NCBI GenBank assembly: GCA_020348625.1
Contig: CP070752.1
Location: 2,554,822 to 2,577,490, forward strand
Direction of reading: 5' to 3'
DNA: 22,669 nt
DNA from: Deltaproteobacteria bacterium
GTDB lineage: Bacteria; Desulfobacterota; DSM-4660; Desulfatiglandales; B25-G16
Below are positions 7,877-16,041 of the stretch, in pieces (position 1 is the stretch's first letter; every line of letters begins with the position of its first letter). Below the pieces are notes generated by a model, which worked only from the letters and a program-made list of their open reading frames with translations, did not search any database and had not been told where the DNA came from. Both the position numbers and the translations under genes were made by a program.

Positions 7877-8698
7877 TCATCTCCTCGTGATGTAAAGATC
7901 TTCTTCGCCGAGATACGCCTTGATAACTTGAGGGTTCTTGCTCACCTCCTGCGGAAGCCCATCAATAATCATATTTCCGAAATCAAGTACGAGAACTCGG
8001 TGAGAAATGTCCATGACCACACCCATATCGTGTTCTACCAAGACGCAGGTCACCTTCCATCTCTCTTCCTCGTTTATGTCAAGAATGAACCTGGCCATAT
8101 CCTCCACTTCTTCCAGGTTCAATCCCGCCATTGGTTCATCTAAAAGGATCAGCTCTGGTCTTAGTGCCAGCGCCCTTCCCAGCTCAACCCGCTTCTGCAA
8201 ACCGTAGGGAAGCATATGAGCAACCTGATCTCGGATGTCTTCAATCTCCAAGAGATCTATGATTTCCTCCTCAATGAAGCTTCGCTCCTCGATCTCCTCT
8301 CTCTTTGTCCTTCCGGCGTAAACAGAGCCGCTCAGAATACCGGATTTGAGATGGATGTGAGAACCCATCCTGATATTATCAAGTACGGTCATCCCTCCAT
8401 ACAATTCGAGCTTCTGGAAGGTCCTGCCAATGCCAAGCTCTGCTCTCTTGTGGGGGGAGAGCCTGTTAATCCTCCGCCCCCTGTAATAGATGTTACCCCT
8501 CTGAGGGCGATATAGGCCGTTAATGCAGTTCATCATTACGGTTTTTCCGGCACCATTCGGCCCAATAATGGAATGTATCTCGCCTTTCCTAACCTCGAGA
8601 TCAACGCCATTGAGCGCTTGCACCCTTCCGAAGGCCATAAAGATATTCTCGAGTCTCAGGAGAATCTCACCCTCAGGTACCTCTCCACCATTATTCAT
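7877..8698 (-). CDS. livG: ABC transporter ATPase LivG
   Basis: This is the second ATPase of the importer and the first gene of the operon, 273 residues from the ATG at 8698. That start has GGAGG five bases upstream and is preferred over an in-frame GTG at 8710, which overlaps the ribosome binding site. Seen: Walker A GPNGAGKT (46-53), GIGRTFQ Q-loop (89-95), a signature in the LivG form LPYGLQKRVELGRAL (163-177) rather than LSGGQ, Walker B LILLDEP (183-189), LivG-typical MAGLN, and EHD switch histidine (222-224). The stop overlaps the SD and start region of the following acyl-CoA synthetase gene. Confidence 0.95.
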   Translation of the reverse strand: MNNGGEVPEGEILLRLENIFMAFGRVQALNGVDLEVRKGEIHSIIGPNGAGKTVMMNCINGLYRPQRGNIYYRGRRINRLSPHKRAELGIGRTFQKLELYGGMTVLDNIRMGSHIHLKSGILSGSVYAGRTKREEIEERSFIEEEIIDLLEIEDIRDQVAHMLPYGLQKRVELGRALALRPELILLDEPMAGLNLEEVEDMARFILDINEEERWKVTCVLVEHDMGVVMDISHRVLVLDFGNMIIDGLPQEVSKNPQVIKAYLGEEDLYITRR

Positions 8699-8775
8699 CT
8701 GGGCCTCCACGCAGTGCTTGCCGGATTTGGACCGCCTAGCGAATATAAGGCTCGCAGAACCTTTGGTTTACGCAA
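8695..8775 (-). other. Possible 26-codon leader ORF overlapping the livG start
   Basis: On the minus strand TTG at 8775, preceded by AGGAGAGGG, opens a 26-codon frame (begins MRKPKVLRALYSLGG) whose TGA overlaps the livG ATG in an ATGA arrangement. Such overlap is typical of translational coupling. No homology is recognised, the frame is short and the start is TTG, so it may be chance. Confidence 0.22.
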
Positions 8776-8889
8776 TGCCCTCTCCTGCGCTTCTATTGCT
8801 GTGCCAAGGTATAGGTATAGACGGGCTGGATATACCTTTCCCTTCCTCTCGAAACTATCCCGTTAGAGTGTGAAAAAAGGCCTCGCTAA

Positions 8890-8928
8890 TGATAAAAAGC
8901 CCCTCGGTGCTGTTCACACGAGGGGCTT
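8890..8928 (-). terminator. Intrinsic terminator, minus strand
   Basis: The arms AAGCCCCTCG (8897-8906) and CGAGGGGCTT (8919-8928) are perfect complements, extended by GTG/CAC with one bulged base. Read on the minus strand the GC-rich stem is followed directly by TTTTTATC, a good U-tract. It lies about 190 bases upstream of livG and 455 bases beyond dgt. It could end dgt read-through or a short leader/small RNA. Confidence 0.7.
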
Positions 8929-8960
8929 AACAGAATTCCTAGTAAAGTACCTCTTTTGAT

Positions 8961-8980
8961 GGACAAGGGTAACCTTGTCC
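8961..8980. other. 8-bp perfect hairpin with GUAA loop on the plus strand
   Basis: GGACAAGG (8961-8968), loop GTAA, CCTTGTCC (8973-8980). On plus-strand RNA the loop would be a GNRA tetraloop. It sits 32 bases from the 8897-8928 terminator. The surrounding stretch 8931-9382 has no gene that I can support; a 60-codon plus-strand frame at 8956-9138 has no ribosome binding site and no recognisable protein character. Confidence 0.5.
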
Positions 8981-9068
8981 TTGTGGTGGGTTGGCGAACG
9001 CATTTTTCTGGGCCAAGCAAGCTTATTCTCAAGATTATTAGGAGCCGTTTACTTCTTTATTTGTCTTT

Positions 9069-9124
9069 TGTCAACAGTTTTTTTATGTGTCGTGTAAAAA
9101 ATGTAATAGTTACATATAGTTACA
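9069..9124 (-). promoter_or_regulatory. Consensus -35 hexamer with an upstream palindromic operator-like site
   Basis: On the minus strand TTGACA (9074-9069) matches the sigma70 -35 exactly; the hexamer 17 bases on, TAAACG, is a poor -10. Upstream lies TGTAA-TAG-TTACA (9102-9114 on plus), a perfect 5-bp palindrome with 3-base spacer, and its right half TAGTTACA is repeated at 9117-9124. This is the look of a regulator site. Transcription from here would run to the terminator at 8928-8890 and, if read through, to livG. Confidence 0.35.
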
Positions 9125-9184
9125 ATATAGCTTTTTGATAGCCACTCGCCTTCTGATCACTGCTTTCACCGATACTCGCAAAAG

Positions 9185-9372
9185 GTGAGCATCCCGATTT
9201 ATTCGCCTTCGCCAGAATACCCTGAAGCTTTCTGCAGGGATGAATGGCGAGGCGAGCGCGCCGTAGCTCACAGAGCGAAGGCGGGTTGGCTTCGGCGCAA
9301 CTTGCCGTGCCGCAGCTTTTACACGAAGGCAGGTTCCGCTTGCGATACTCCGCAGCTCGCTGCGGGGAGCTT
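9185..9372. repeat. Hairpin-rich block resembling a dispersed intergenic repeat
   Basis: This GC-richer block abruptly follows an AT-rich stretch and carries stacked inverted repeats, for example CCGCAGC-TC-GCTGCGG (9350-9365) and CCCTG/CAGGG arms at 9221-9240, with recurrent GAAGGC and GGCGAA words. No coding frame is convincing. The arrangement, including the minus-strand GAAGCTCCCCGCAGCGAGC start, resembles non-coding repeats I recall from deltaproteobacterial genomes, often near mobile elements. No second copy lies in the window, so the repeat nature is inferred. Confidence 0.4.
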
Positions 9373-9382
9373 CATTAGCAGT

Positions 9383-10603
9383 CTAATAATGATCTGATAA
9401 GATTTGAGGCATGAGGTTCTCCTGACACTGGCGCAAGAAATAGTCATCCGTCATCCCTGCGATGAAATCTCTGACGATCATGGCAGGTGGTGTATTCCGC
9501 CGGTATTCGTCGGACATCCCGTCCAAAAACTCCCTAAAAACAACCGAACGTTCATCGCCAGTTCGAAGGTCCTCGTAATACTTCTCGAAAAGCAGCCGAA
9601 ACATCAATCCCAGTTTGTGCGTTTGATGCTTGGCCCGCGGGTGGGTGTAGATTCGTTCCTGATTGAAATCCTTAAGCCTCTTTAAGGCATCTGCAACCTC
9701 GGGGCTAAATGAAACAAAGGGTTTTTCCAGGCTTACGGTGAGCAAATCCTCAACCAAGTTATACACAATTGTTCCGTTGGTTCTTCCGAGCCGCCGTGCG
9801 CATTCCACGGGCAAATCATCCCTTGTGATCAACCCCAGCCTTATTGCATCCTCTATATCCCTGCCTACATAGCTGATGGTATCCGCCATTCTTACTACAC
9901 ATCCCTCAAGCGTCATCGGCCAAACCTGGAAAGTGGGGTCTTCCGTAAGCTTGCTAATCTCCTGCTCATGCGCGTTGAAGTCTTTGTCTTTGTCGGGGTA
10001 AAGATCTGGGTTGTGAACCTCGCCGTTATGGGTCAGCATGCCGTCTAAAACCTGAAGCGAAAGGTTCCAGCCCTGCCCCTTTTTTTCTATTACCTCCAGA
10101 AACCGCTCACCTTGTACATTGTGGAGAAAATTCCCCAAGCCGTACTCCAGCGATAACTCCGAAAGGAGTTTCTCACCGTCGTGACCAAAAGGTGCGTGCC
10201 CCAGGTCGTGACCAAGGGCAATTGCCTCAATGAGATCTTCATTGAGCCCCAACAGACGCCCGATGGTTCTGCCGATCTTAGAGACCAATTGCACATGGAG
10301 GACGCGGTGGGTAATATGATCATTCTTAATGAGGTAAAATACCTGGGTCTTGTCGATGTATCTGCTATAGGCTAACGAGTGGAGAATCCGGTCGGCATCA
10401 AGAGAGAAATTCTCCCGGTGACCTTCTGCAATCTCCGGTTCTTCTCGGCGCCTCATGGCCTCAGAACTGAGGGTTGCATAAGGCGAAAGCCTTTCTTTTT
10501 CACCAAGACGGAGACGCTCCTTTATCTTCTTCAAGGTTGCGCTCCGATCTTCAGCAGAGCCTCTCAATCCCAATGGAAAACCTCCACATAAGTCCAAAGG
10601 CAT
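9383..10603 (-). CDS. dgt: dGTPase-family dNTP triphosphohydrolase
   Basis: The enzyme hydrolyses dNTPs to deoxynucleoside and tripolyphosphate, setting dNTP pools. The 406-residue frame has the HD-domain metal motif: DKTQVF (84-89), His99 in ITHRVLHV, the HD pair His132-Asp133 in GHDLGHAPFGH (131-141), and a conserved Asp in VRMADTISYVGRDIEDA further on. It belongs to the shorter, type-2 dGTPase-like group rather than the 505-residue E. coli Dgt. ATG at 10603 has no Shine-Dalgarno; a TTG at 10534, after GGAG and seven bases, would give a 383-residue protein beginning just before the conserved RLSPYATLSSEA and is a credible alternative. It is divergent from tilS and separated from livG by 680 bases. 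Confidence 0.92.
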   Translation of the reverse strand: MPLDLCGGFPLGLRGSAEDRSATLKKIKERLRLGEKERLSPYATLSSEAMRRREEPEIAEGHRENFSLDADRILHSLAYSRYIDKTQVFYLIKNDHITHRVLHVQLVSKIGRTIGRLLGLNEDLIEAIALGHDLGHAPFGHDGEKLLSELSLEYGLGNFLHNVQGERFLEVIEKKGQGWNLSLQVLDGMLTHNGEVHNPDLYPDKDKDFNAHEQEISKLTEDPTFQVWPMTLEGCVVRMADTISYVGRDIEDAIRLGLITRDDLPVECARRLGRTNGTIVYNLVEDLLTVSLEKPFVSFSPEVADALKRLKDFNQERIYTHPRAKHQTHKLGLMFRLLFEKYYEDLRTGDERSVVFREFLDGMSDEYRRNTPPAMIVRDFIAGMTDDYFLRQCQENLMPQILSDHY

Positions 10604-10611
10604 TGTAGTAA

Positions 10612-10687
10612 AAATAAGCGCAAAGAATCAATACATTTAAGGAGCCAAGCGATTACACAAATTCCTTTATAGGAACTACGCTTATTT
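10612..10687. promoter_or_regulatory. Spaced 9-bp inverted repeat in the dgt-tilS divergent gap
   Basis: AAATAAGCG (10612-10620) and CGCTTATTT (10679-10687) are exact complements 58 bases apart, with further partial matches outside (GTAG / CTAC). They bracket most of the 171-base divergent intergenic region. They may be paired operator half-sites or a weak long-range stem. No clear promoter hexamers were found here. Confidence 0.35.
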
Positions 10688-10774
10688 GGTATCCTACCCT
10701 CCAAACAAGATACCTCTTCGGCGCCCATGGGCTTCTGCAAATTACGAGCTCAATTCTAAGAACGGACAGATCTC

Positions 10775-12178
10775 ATGTTGAATCTGCATCCAACGGAAAA
10801 AAAGGTCCTCTCCACCATCTTCGATCATAACATGGTCCAGGACGGTGACGTTGTCGTTGTGGCTGTGTCAGGTGGAGCAGATTCGATTTGTCTTTTGAGG
10901 ATTCTTTATGAGCTCAAAGATACTTTGGCCATGAGCCTAATCGTTGCCCATCTCAACCATGGCCTACGACCACCGGAGGACGAAAAAGAAACCGAATTTG
11001 TCGCGGACTTGGCCGGCGAATTTAATCTACCCTTGGCACAAGAAAAAGCCCATAATCTCCTCAAGGTTCCTGGAACCTCTCTTGAGGAAGAGGCGCGGAT
11101 AATCAGATACAGTTTTTTCGAAAAGATCTTATCCGAGCACGATGCCCAAAAGGTGGCCCTAGGTCACAACATGAACGACCAAGCAGAGACAGTGCTCATG
11201 AATCTTCTGAGGGGCAGTGGCTTAAAGGGGTTGTCGGGAATCCCTCCGATACGCGAAAATCGCTATATTAGGCCCCTCATTCAAGTGACCAGAGATGAGA
11301 TATATGCATACCTGAAGGAAAGGAAAATGTCATTCATCGTAGATAGCTCAAATCTCGAAAAGAAATACCTCAGAAACAAGATTCGCTTAGACCTGATACC
11401 GCTTCTCTTAAGCTACCAACCGAGGTTTATCGAGCACCTCGGGGAGCTCGCCTCCCTGTGCAGAGAGAAGAATCAATTGCTCGAACAGGAGGCACGAAAT
11501 TGCCTGAAGAAAGCTACCCTTCATGTTTCTCATGGTGTAATGGACCTGTCAATTGGCGTCCTTAAGGACCTACCCATGTCAACCCGGTTTGACGTTATCA
11601 GAGAGGCAATCAAACAGATAAGGGGGACCTTGCGAAGGATAAATGGGGAGCATGTCAAAGCAGTGAGCGATCTTATCAATAATTCTAAACCTCAGGTCAA
11701 GACTAATCTTCCGGAAAAACTCGTGGTGACAAAGACTTATGAGCGGCTCAGATTTGCCGCAGATGCCGAAGTTGAGATCGAAGACTTTTCATATCGGATA
11801 GAGCACATGGGAAGCATCCATATTCCTGAAACCAATCAGATTCTTTTCCTTGAAAAAGTCCCAAAAAGGGATTTCTCAGAGTCCTCTCCTTCACCTCATG
11901 TGGCGTTCGTGGATCTCGACAGAATCGAGTGGCCGCTGTCGGTGAGAAACTTCAGGATTGGCGACAAATTCATGCCCCTTGGGCTGAAAGGCTCCAAAAA
12001 GGTGAAGGATGTTTTCATAGACAAAAAGATTTCCCGCCAAGAAAGAAAACGGATGCTTATTCTAACGGATGCCAATAACATAATCTGGGTCTGCGGCATT
12101 CGCATCGATGAGAGATACAGGGTCAGAGGTAGTACGAGGAGAATTTTAAGATGTGAAGTTGCAGAAAGTGTGCTATAA
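10775..12178 (+). CDS. tilS: tRNA(Ile)-lysidine synthase
   Basis: TilS ligates lysine to C34 of the CAU-anticodon tRNA-Ile, so that it reads AUA as isoleucine. The 467 residues carry the PP-loop SGGADS (32-37), HLNHGLRPPEDEKE (61-74), GHNMNDQAETVLMNLLRG (about 129-146; usual form AHHxDDQAET), and the family's YLRNKIRLDLIPLL. The C-terminal third has the TilS_C signature GDKFMPLGLKGSKKVKDVF split over 397-415, then RQERKRM and the GIRIDERYRV end. Length is normal. The ribosome binding site before ATG 10775 is weak. It is the first gene of the plus-strand block and 65 bases from ftsH. Confidence 0.96.
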   Translation: MLNLHPTEKKVLSTIFDHNMVQDGDVVVVAVSGGADSICLLRILYELKDTLAMSLIVAHLNHGLRPPEDEKETEFVADLAGEFNLPLAQEKAHNLLKVPGTSLEEEARIIRYSFFEKILSEHDAQKVALGHNMNDQAETVLMNLLRGSGLKGLSGIPPIRENRYIRPLIQVTRDEIYAYLKERKMSFIVDSSNLEKKYLRNKIRLDLIPLLLSYQPRFIEHLGELASLCREKNQLLEQEARNCLKKATLHVSHGVMDLSIGVLKDLPMSTRFDVIREAIKQIRGTLRRINGEHVKAVSDLINNSKPQVKTNLPEKLVVTKTYERLRFAADAEVEIEDFSYRIEHMGSIHIPETNQILFLEKVPKRDFSESSPSPHVAFVDLDRIEWPLSVRNFRIGDKFMPLGLKGSKKVKDVFIDKKISRQERKRMLILTDANNIIWVCGIRIDERYRVRGSTRRILRCEVAESVL

Positions 12179-12243
12179 GATTATGTTTTAGATATGGATT
12201 TTGCTCTTTCATTGTTTGCAAACTTAGGTGGAGGAAAAAGTAG

Positions 12244-14097
12244 TTGAATGCATTCTCAAAAAACTTGACACTCTGGCTCGTAATCAGCCTTATGTTGATC
12301 TTGCTCTTTCAAATCTTCAAGAAAGAGACAACACAGACAGGACAGTTAAGCTACAGTGAATTCCTGACGATGGTGGAAAGAGGCGACGTCGTTGAGGTAA
12401 CTATTCAGGGGGATAAAATCGCCGGTATGACGAACCAAGGCAGAGCGTTTAGGACCTTTGCGCCCAAGGACATTGAATTGATAAAGATCCTCCGTGACAA
12501 GGAAGTAGAGATAAGCGCCAAACCGGAGGAATCCTCTCCGTGGTATATGACTGTGCTCGTTTCATGGTTTCCTATGATTCTCTTAATAGGGGTCTGGATC
12601 TTCTTTATGCGTCAGATGCAGGTGGGAGGCGGCAAGGCACTTTCCTTCGGCAAAAGCCGTGCCCGACTGGTTAGTGACGACAGGAATAAGGTAACTTTCG
12701 AAGATGTAGCCGGTATCGAAGAGGCAAAGGAGGAACTTCAGGAGATTATCGAGTTTCTGAGAGACCCAAAGAAATTCACCCGCCTTGGGGGAAGAATACC
12801 CAAAGGTGTACTCCTGGTGGGCGCTCCCGGAACCGGCAAAACCCTCTTGGCGAGGGCTATAGCAGGAGAGGCAGGGGTCCCATTCCTCAGCATCAGCGGC
12901 TCTGATTTCGTGGAAATGTTCGTGGGTGTTGGCGCTTCGAGGGTACGTGACCTGTTCGTTCAAGGGAAGAAGAATGCCCCTTGCATAATCTTTTTAGATG
13001 AGATCGATGCTGTAGGCCGTCACAGGGGAGCTGGCCTTGGAGGCGGCCACGATGAGAGAGAGCAGACCCTTAACCAACTCCTCGTGGAAATGGATGGATT
13101 TGAATCCAACGAAGGGGTAATCCTTATCTCAGCTACCAACAGGCCAGACGTCCTCGATCCTGCTCTCTTGAGACCAGGCAGATTTGACAGGCAAGTAGTT
13201 GTTCCCGTTCCCGATGTTAAAGGTCGGGAGGCAATACTCAGGGTTCACACAAGGAAAACCAGGATGGCAGAGGATATTGACCTTTCTGTGATTGCCAGGG
13301 GAACGCCTGGTTTTACCGGCGCGGACCTTGAGAATATGACCAACGAGGCAGCTCTGCTCGCAGCCAGGCGAAACAAAGACAGGATTGATATGTCTGAACT
13401 GGAAGATGCGAAGGATAAAGTACTCATGGGCACAGAGAGAAAGAGCATGATCATAAGCGATGAGGAGAAGAAAACAACAGCTTATCATGAAGCAGGCCAC
13501 ACCCTTGTGGCCAAGCTAACGCCGAATACGGACCCAATACACAAAGTTACTATTATCCCCAGGGGAAGGGCTCTCGGACTGACACAGCAGCTCCCTCTCG
13601 ATGACAAGCATACCTATACCAAGGATTACCTCATCAACAATATCCGCATCCTCATGGGAGGAAGAATAGCTGAGGAAATCGCCCTGAATACCCAGACCAC
13701 AGGAGCCAGTAATGATATCGAAAGGGCAACGGAGATCGCGAGGAAAATGATCTGTGAATACGGCATGAGCGAGAACCTCGGCCCCCTTGCTTTCGGGAAA
13801 AAAGACGAAGAGATATTCCTGGGACGCGAAATAGCACAACACCGAGACTACAGCGAGCTGACAGCCCAAAAAATCGATGAAGAGGTCAACAATCTGGTGA
13901 GCGAAAACTATCAAAAAACGTTTAAGCTAATCAGCGAACATATGGACATTCTTAATAAATTAGCTCAAGCACTCTTGGAAAGAGAGACCTTGGCAGGCCC
14001 TGAAATTGAAGAAATCATAGGGAATAAGAAAAAAGGCAAGCAACCCAGAAAATCCCCAAGGAAAGAGAAAGTTGGCTCGGCAGGTACAAAAACCTGA
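12244..14097 (+). CDS. ftsH: ATP-dependent zinc metalloprotease FtsH
   Basis: This membrane-anchored AAA+ protease degrades misfolded membrane proteins and short-lived regulators. Domains in order over 617 residues: TM1 (about 9-24), periplasmic domain, TM2 (about 103-122), AAA module with Walker A GAPGTGKT (193-200), Walker B IIFLDEID (248-255), second region of homology ending PGRFDR (311-316), then the M41 peptidase with HEAGH (415-419) and the third zinc ligand Asp491 in TTGASND. A basic C-terminal tail follows. The start is TTG at 12244 with GGAGG nine bases upstream. The last 26 bases overlap the start of folP, which implies translational coupling. Confidence 0.98.
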   Translation: MNAFSKNLTLWLVISLMLILLFQIFKKETTQTGQLSYSEFLTMVERGDVVEVTIQGDKIAGMTNQGRAFRTFAPKDIELIKILRDKEVEISAKPEESSPWYMTVLVSWFPMILLIGVWIFFMRQMQVGGGKALSFGKSRARLVSDDRNKVTFEDVAGIEEAKEELQEIIEFLRDPKKFTRLGGRIPKGVLLVGAPGTGKTLLARAIAGEAGVPFLSISGSDFVEMFVGVGASRVRDLFVQGKKNAPCIIFLDEIDAVGRHRGAGLGGGHDEREQTLNQLLVEMDGFESNEGVILISATNRPDVLDPALLRPGRFDRQVVVPVPDVKGREAILRVHTRKTRMAEDIDLSVIARGTPGFTGADLENMTNEAALLAARRNKDRIDMSELEDAKDKVLMGTERKSMIISDEEKKTTAYHEAGHTLVAKLTPNTDPIHKVTIIPRGRALGLTQQLPLDDKHTYTKDYLINNIRILMGGRIAEEIALNTQTTGASNDIERATEIARKMICEYGMSENLGPLAFGKKDEEIFLGREIAQHRDYSELTAQKIDEEVNNLVSENYQKTFKLISEHMDILNKLAQALLERETLAGPEIEEIIGNKKKGKQPRKSPRKEKVGSAGTKT

Positions 14098-14947
14098 GGC
14101 ATTGGATTGGTCGGGCCATCATCTTGATCTTGCCTGCAGAACAGCGGTCATGGGCATACTGAATGTTACCCCTGACTCTTTTTTTGATGGCGGAGCCCAT
14201 TTTACCCTGCATGACGCGGTGAACCATGGCCTGACCCTGGCAAGGGAAGGTGCTGATATTATCGATGTTGGAGGTGAATCCACCAGACCATATTCAGATC
14301 CACTTCCCCTTGATGAGGAGCTCAGGAGGGTAATACCGGTTATTAAGGCCCTCGCCCAAGAAACCGGGCTCATTATAAGCATAGACACCTATAAGAGCGA
14401 AGTGGCTCGACTGGCTATCGAGGCCGGCGCCACAATGGTAAACGACGTAAGCGCTCTCAGGTTTGATCCCGGCATGGGCCCTTTGGTTGCAGAGGCTGAT
14501 TTACCTATTGTCTTGATGCATATGAAGGGAACCCCTCGGGACATGCAGGTGAATCCAACCTATGAGGATCTGATCGGAGAGATACTAGCATTCTTGAGGA
14601 AAGCAGTTGATGAGGCCCATTCAGTAGGCATCAGAAAAGAGCTTGTTATCATTGATCCGGGCATTGGGTTCGGGAAATCGTTCGACGATAATCTTAGGAT
14701 TTTGAGAGAGTTAGACGCCTTTTCATCTCTCGGGCAGCCAATTATGATGGGCACTTCCAATAAGGCCTTTATAGGTCATACACTCGGCCTTCCGCCAGAT
14801 TCACGTGACGCCGGAACTATGGCAACTGTTGCTGCCGCTGTTATAAATGGTGCAGATATTGTGAGAGTTCACAATGTAAAGACTGCCAAAGAAACTGTGC
14901 GTATGATCGATGCAATTAAGTCCGGCAGTTCTGCTTTAGAAGCCTAG
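14072..14947 (+). CDS. folP: Dihydropteroate synthase
   Basis: The enzyme condenses p-aminobenzoate with dihydropterin pyrophosphate in folate synthesis and is the sulfonamide target. In 291 residues: [14 protein letters not shown] (28-41), DVGGESTRP (65-73), [11 protein letters not shown] (102-112), NDVSA (124-128), DPGIGFGK (195-202), and the C-terminal RVHNV (265-269). The usual SRKxFIG motif reads SNKAFIG (229-235): the Lys is kept and the Arg is replaced by Asn. The start is TTG at 14072 inside the end of ftsH, after AAGGAAAGAG; the first ATG (Met27) is already in the core fold, so the TTG or something close to it must be used. Confidence 0.96.
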   Translation: MARQVQKPEALDWSGHHLDLACRTAVMGILNVTPDSFFDGGAHFTLHDAVNHGLTLAREGADIIDVGGESTRPYSDPLPLDEELRRVIPVIKALAQETGLIISIDTYKSEVARLAIEAGATMVNDVSALRFDPGMGPLVAEADLPIVLMHMKGTPRDMQVNPTYEDLIGEILAFLRKAVDEAHSVGIRKELVIIDPGIGFGKSFDDNLRILRELDAFSSLGQPIMMGTSNKAFIGHTLGLPPDSRDAGTMATVAAAVINGADIVRVHNVKTAKETVRMIDAIKSGSSALEA

Positions 14948-15008
14948 GTAAACCGTGCTGTTACTCCTATGTGTGTAAGCTCTGGTCCGGACAGTAGAAG
15001 AATGTGTC

Positions 15009-15785
15009 ATGTTGTTGTTCTGCATTGATATCGGAAATACCAACATCGTACTCGGCATCTTTAAGGATGGTGCCATGCTGAATCATTGGCGAATAAGAAC
15101 AGAAAGGGATATGACCGCCGATGAGCTGGCCATATTAATCAACAATCTCTTCATCCCAGCGAATTTGGATCTGACGCAAATTGGCGGTGTAATTATATCT
15201 TGCGTTGTGCCTCCCCTCTTGAGCGCTTTTAAGGATTTTTGTGTCTGTAATCTGCAAATAGAACCCTTGATTGTAGGACCAAGCATAAAGACAGGAATGC
15301 CCATTAAGTATGATAACCCAAAGGAGGTCGGTGCCGATAGGATCGTTAATGCAGTAGCTGCATATCGGAAGTACAAGACAAAACTGATCATTGTGGATTT
15401 TGGAACGGCGACTACGTTTGACTATATCTCTTCAGATGGCGTGTATGAAGGAGGCGCAATAGCTCCTGGAATCACCATCTCAGCCGAGGCCTTATTCCAG
15501 AAGGCTTCCAAGTTGCCTAGGGTTGAGATATTCGCTAAACCAAAAACCGTTATCGCCAAAGAGACTATAAGCAGTATTAATTCCGGACTTATCTATGGGT
15601 ATGCCGGCCTTGTCGATGGCATCGTGAACCGGATAAAGAAAGAGGTAGGGGCTGATGTTACTGTTCTAGCTACAGGAGGCCTAGCCCCTTTGATCAAGTC
15701 CGAGGCCACTGCTATCGACTATGTTGAGGAATTCTTGACCCTTGAAGGGCTGAACGCCATATATGAATTAAACTCATCGACGTAA
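15009..15785 (+). CDS. coaX: Type III pantothenate kinase
   Basis: CoaX phosphorylates pantothenate, the first step of CoA synthesis; type III enzymes need a monovalent cation and are not inhibited by CoA. The 258-residue sequence has the actin-like (ASKHA) fold signatures: FCIDIGNTNIVLGIF (4-18) for phosphate binding, VGADRIVNAVAAY (107-119) with the substrate-binding Asp-Arg, VDFGTATTFD (129-138) and ATGGLAPLI (221-229). Length is standard. It follows folP by 61 bases on the same strand. ATG at 15009 has only a weak AGAAG upstream. With ribF and folP it makes this a cofactor-synthesis block. Confidence 0.96.
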   Translation: MLLFCIDIGNTNIVLGIFKDGAMLNHWRIRTERDMTADELAILINNLFIPANLDLTQIGGVIISCVVPPLLSAFKDFCVCNLQIEPLIVGPSIKTGMPIKYDNPKEVGADRIVNAVAAYRKYKTKLIIVDFGTATTFDYISSDGVYEGGAIAPGITISAEALFQKASKLPRVEIFAKPKTVIAKETISSINSGLIYGYAGLVDGIVNRIKKEVGADVTVLATGGLAPLIKSEATAIDYVEEFLTLEGLNAIYELNSST

Positions 15786-15804
15786 CTGTCCTGAAACCGA
15801 TTGT

Positions 15805-15960
15805 TAGTCTAAACTTCCCCCATGGCTCTGGCGGGCCGGTAGGCCACAAATCTGACGGACAATTCCGCTTCACTTCGACAAATTGCCAACGCGCCAAAGC
15901 CGGTATGGCAACGGTGCGCCGGGGTATTCCGAAGAAGACGAACAAAGATTGTGAAAAACA
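15805..15960. repeat. Possible dispersed-repeat remnant between coaX and ribF
   Basis: The 256-base gap 15786-16041 holds no gene that I can support. Its minus strand has an open frame whose peptide WQFVEVKRNCPSDLWPTG resembles short spurious ORFs I recall recurring in deltaproteobacterial genomes, which would mark a repeated DNA element rather than a protein. GGCCGG words give small hairpins. A 5-bp stem with A5 loop (15968-15982) follows. Identification rests on memory only. Confidence 0.35.
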
Positions 15961-16041
15961 AGAAAATAGGGTAAAAAACCCTCAACAGAACGCACGGCAA
16001 AACCGGAAAGAAAATACGGTCTCAGAAAGGTATCGCGGCTT

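Noticed and set aside
8791..8807. TTGGCAC (minus) as sigma54 -24 element upstream of livG
   Set aside because: The required GC at -12 spacing is missing; ten bases after GG the sequence reads GA.
8956..9138. 60-codon plus-strand frame
   Set aside because: No ribosome binding site, no homology recognised, and it runs across a hairpin and an operator-like palindrome.
9243..9318. tRNA-like words (GTAGCTCACAGAGC) in the intergenic block
   Set aside because: The D-arm loop would be only three bases, and no anticodon arm, T-arm (GGTTCGAATCC type) or acceptor pairing can be assembled.
15712..15945. 77-codon minus-strand frame as a gene
   Set aside because: It overlaps the end of coaX, and its peptide looks like a translated repeat rather than a protein.
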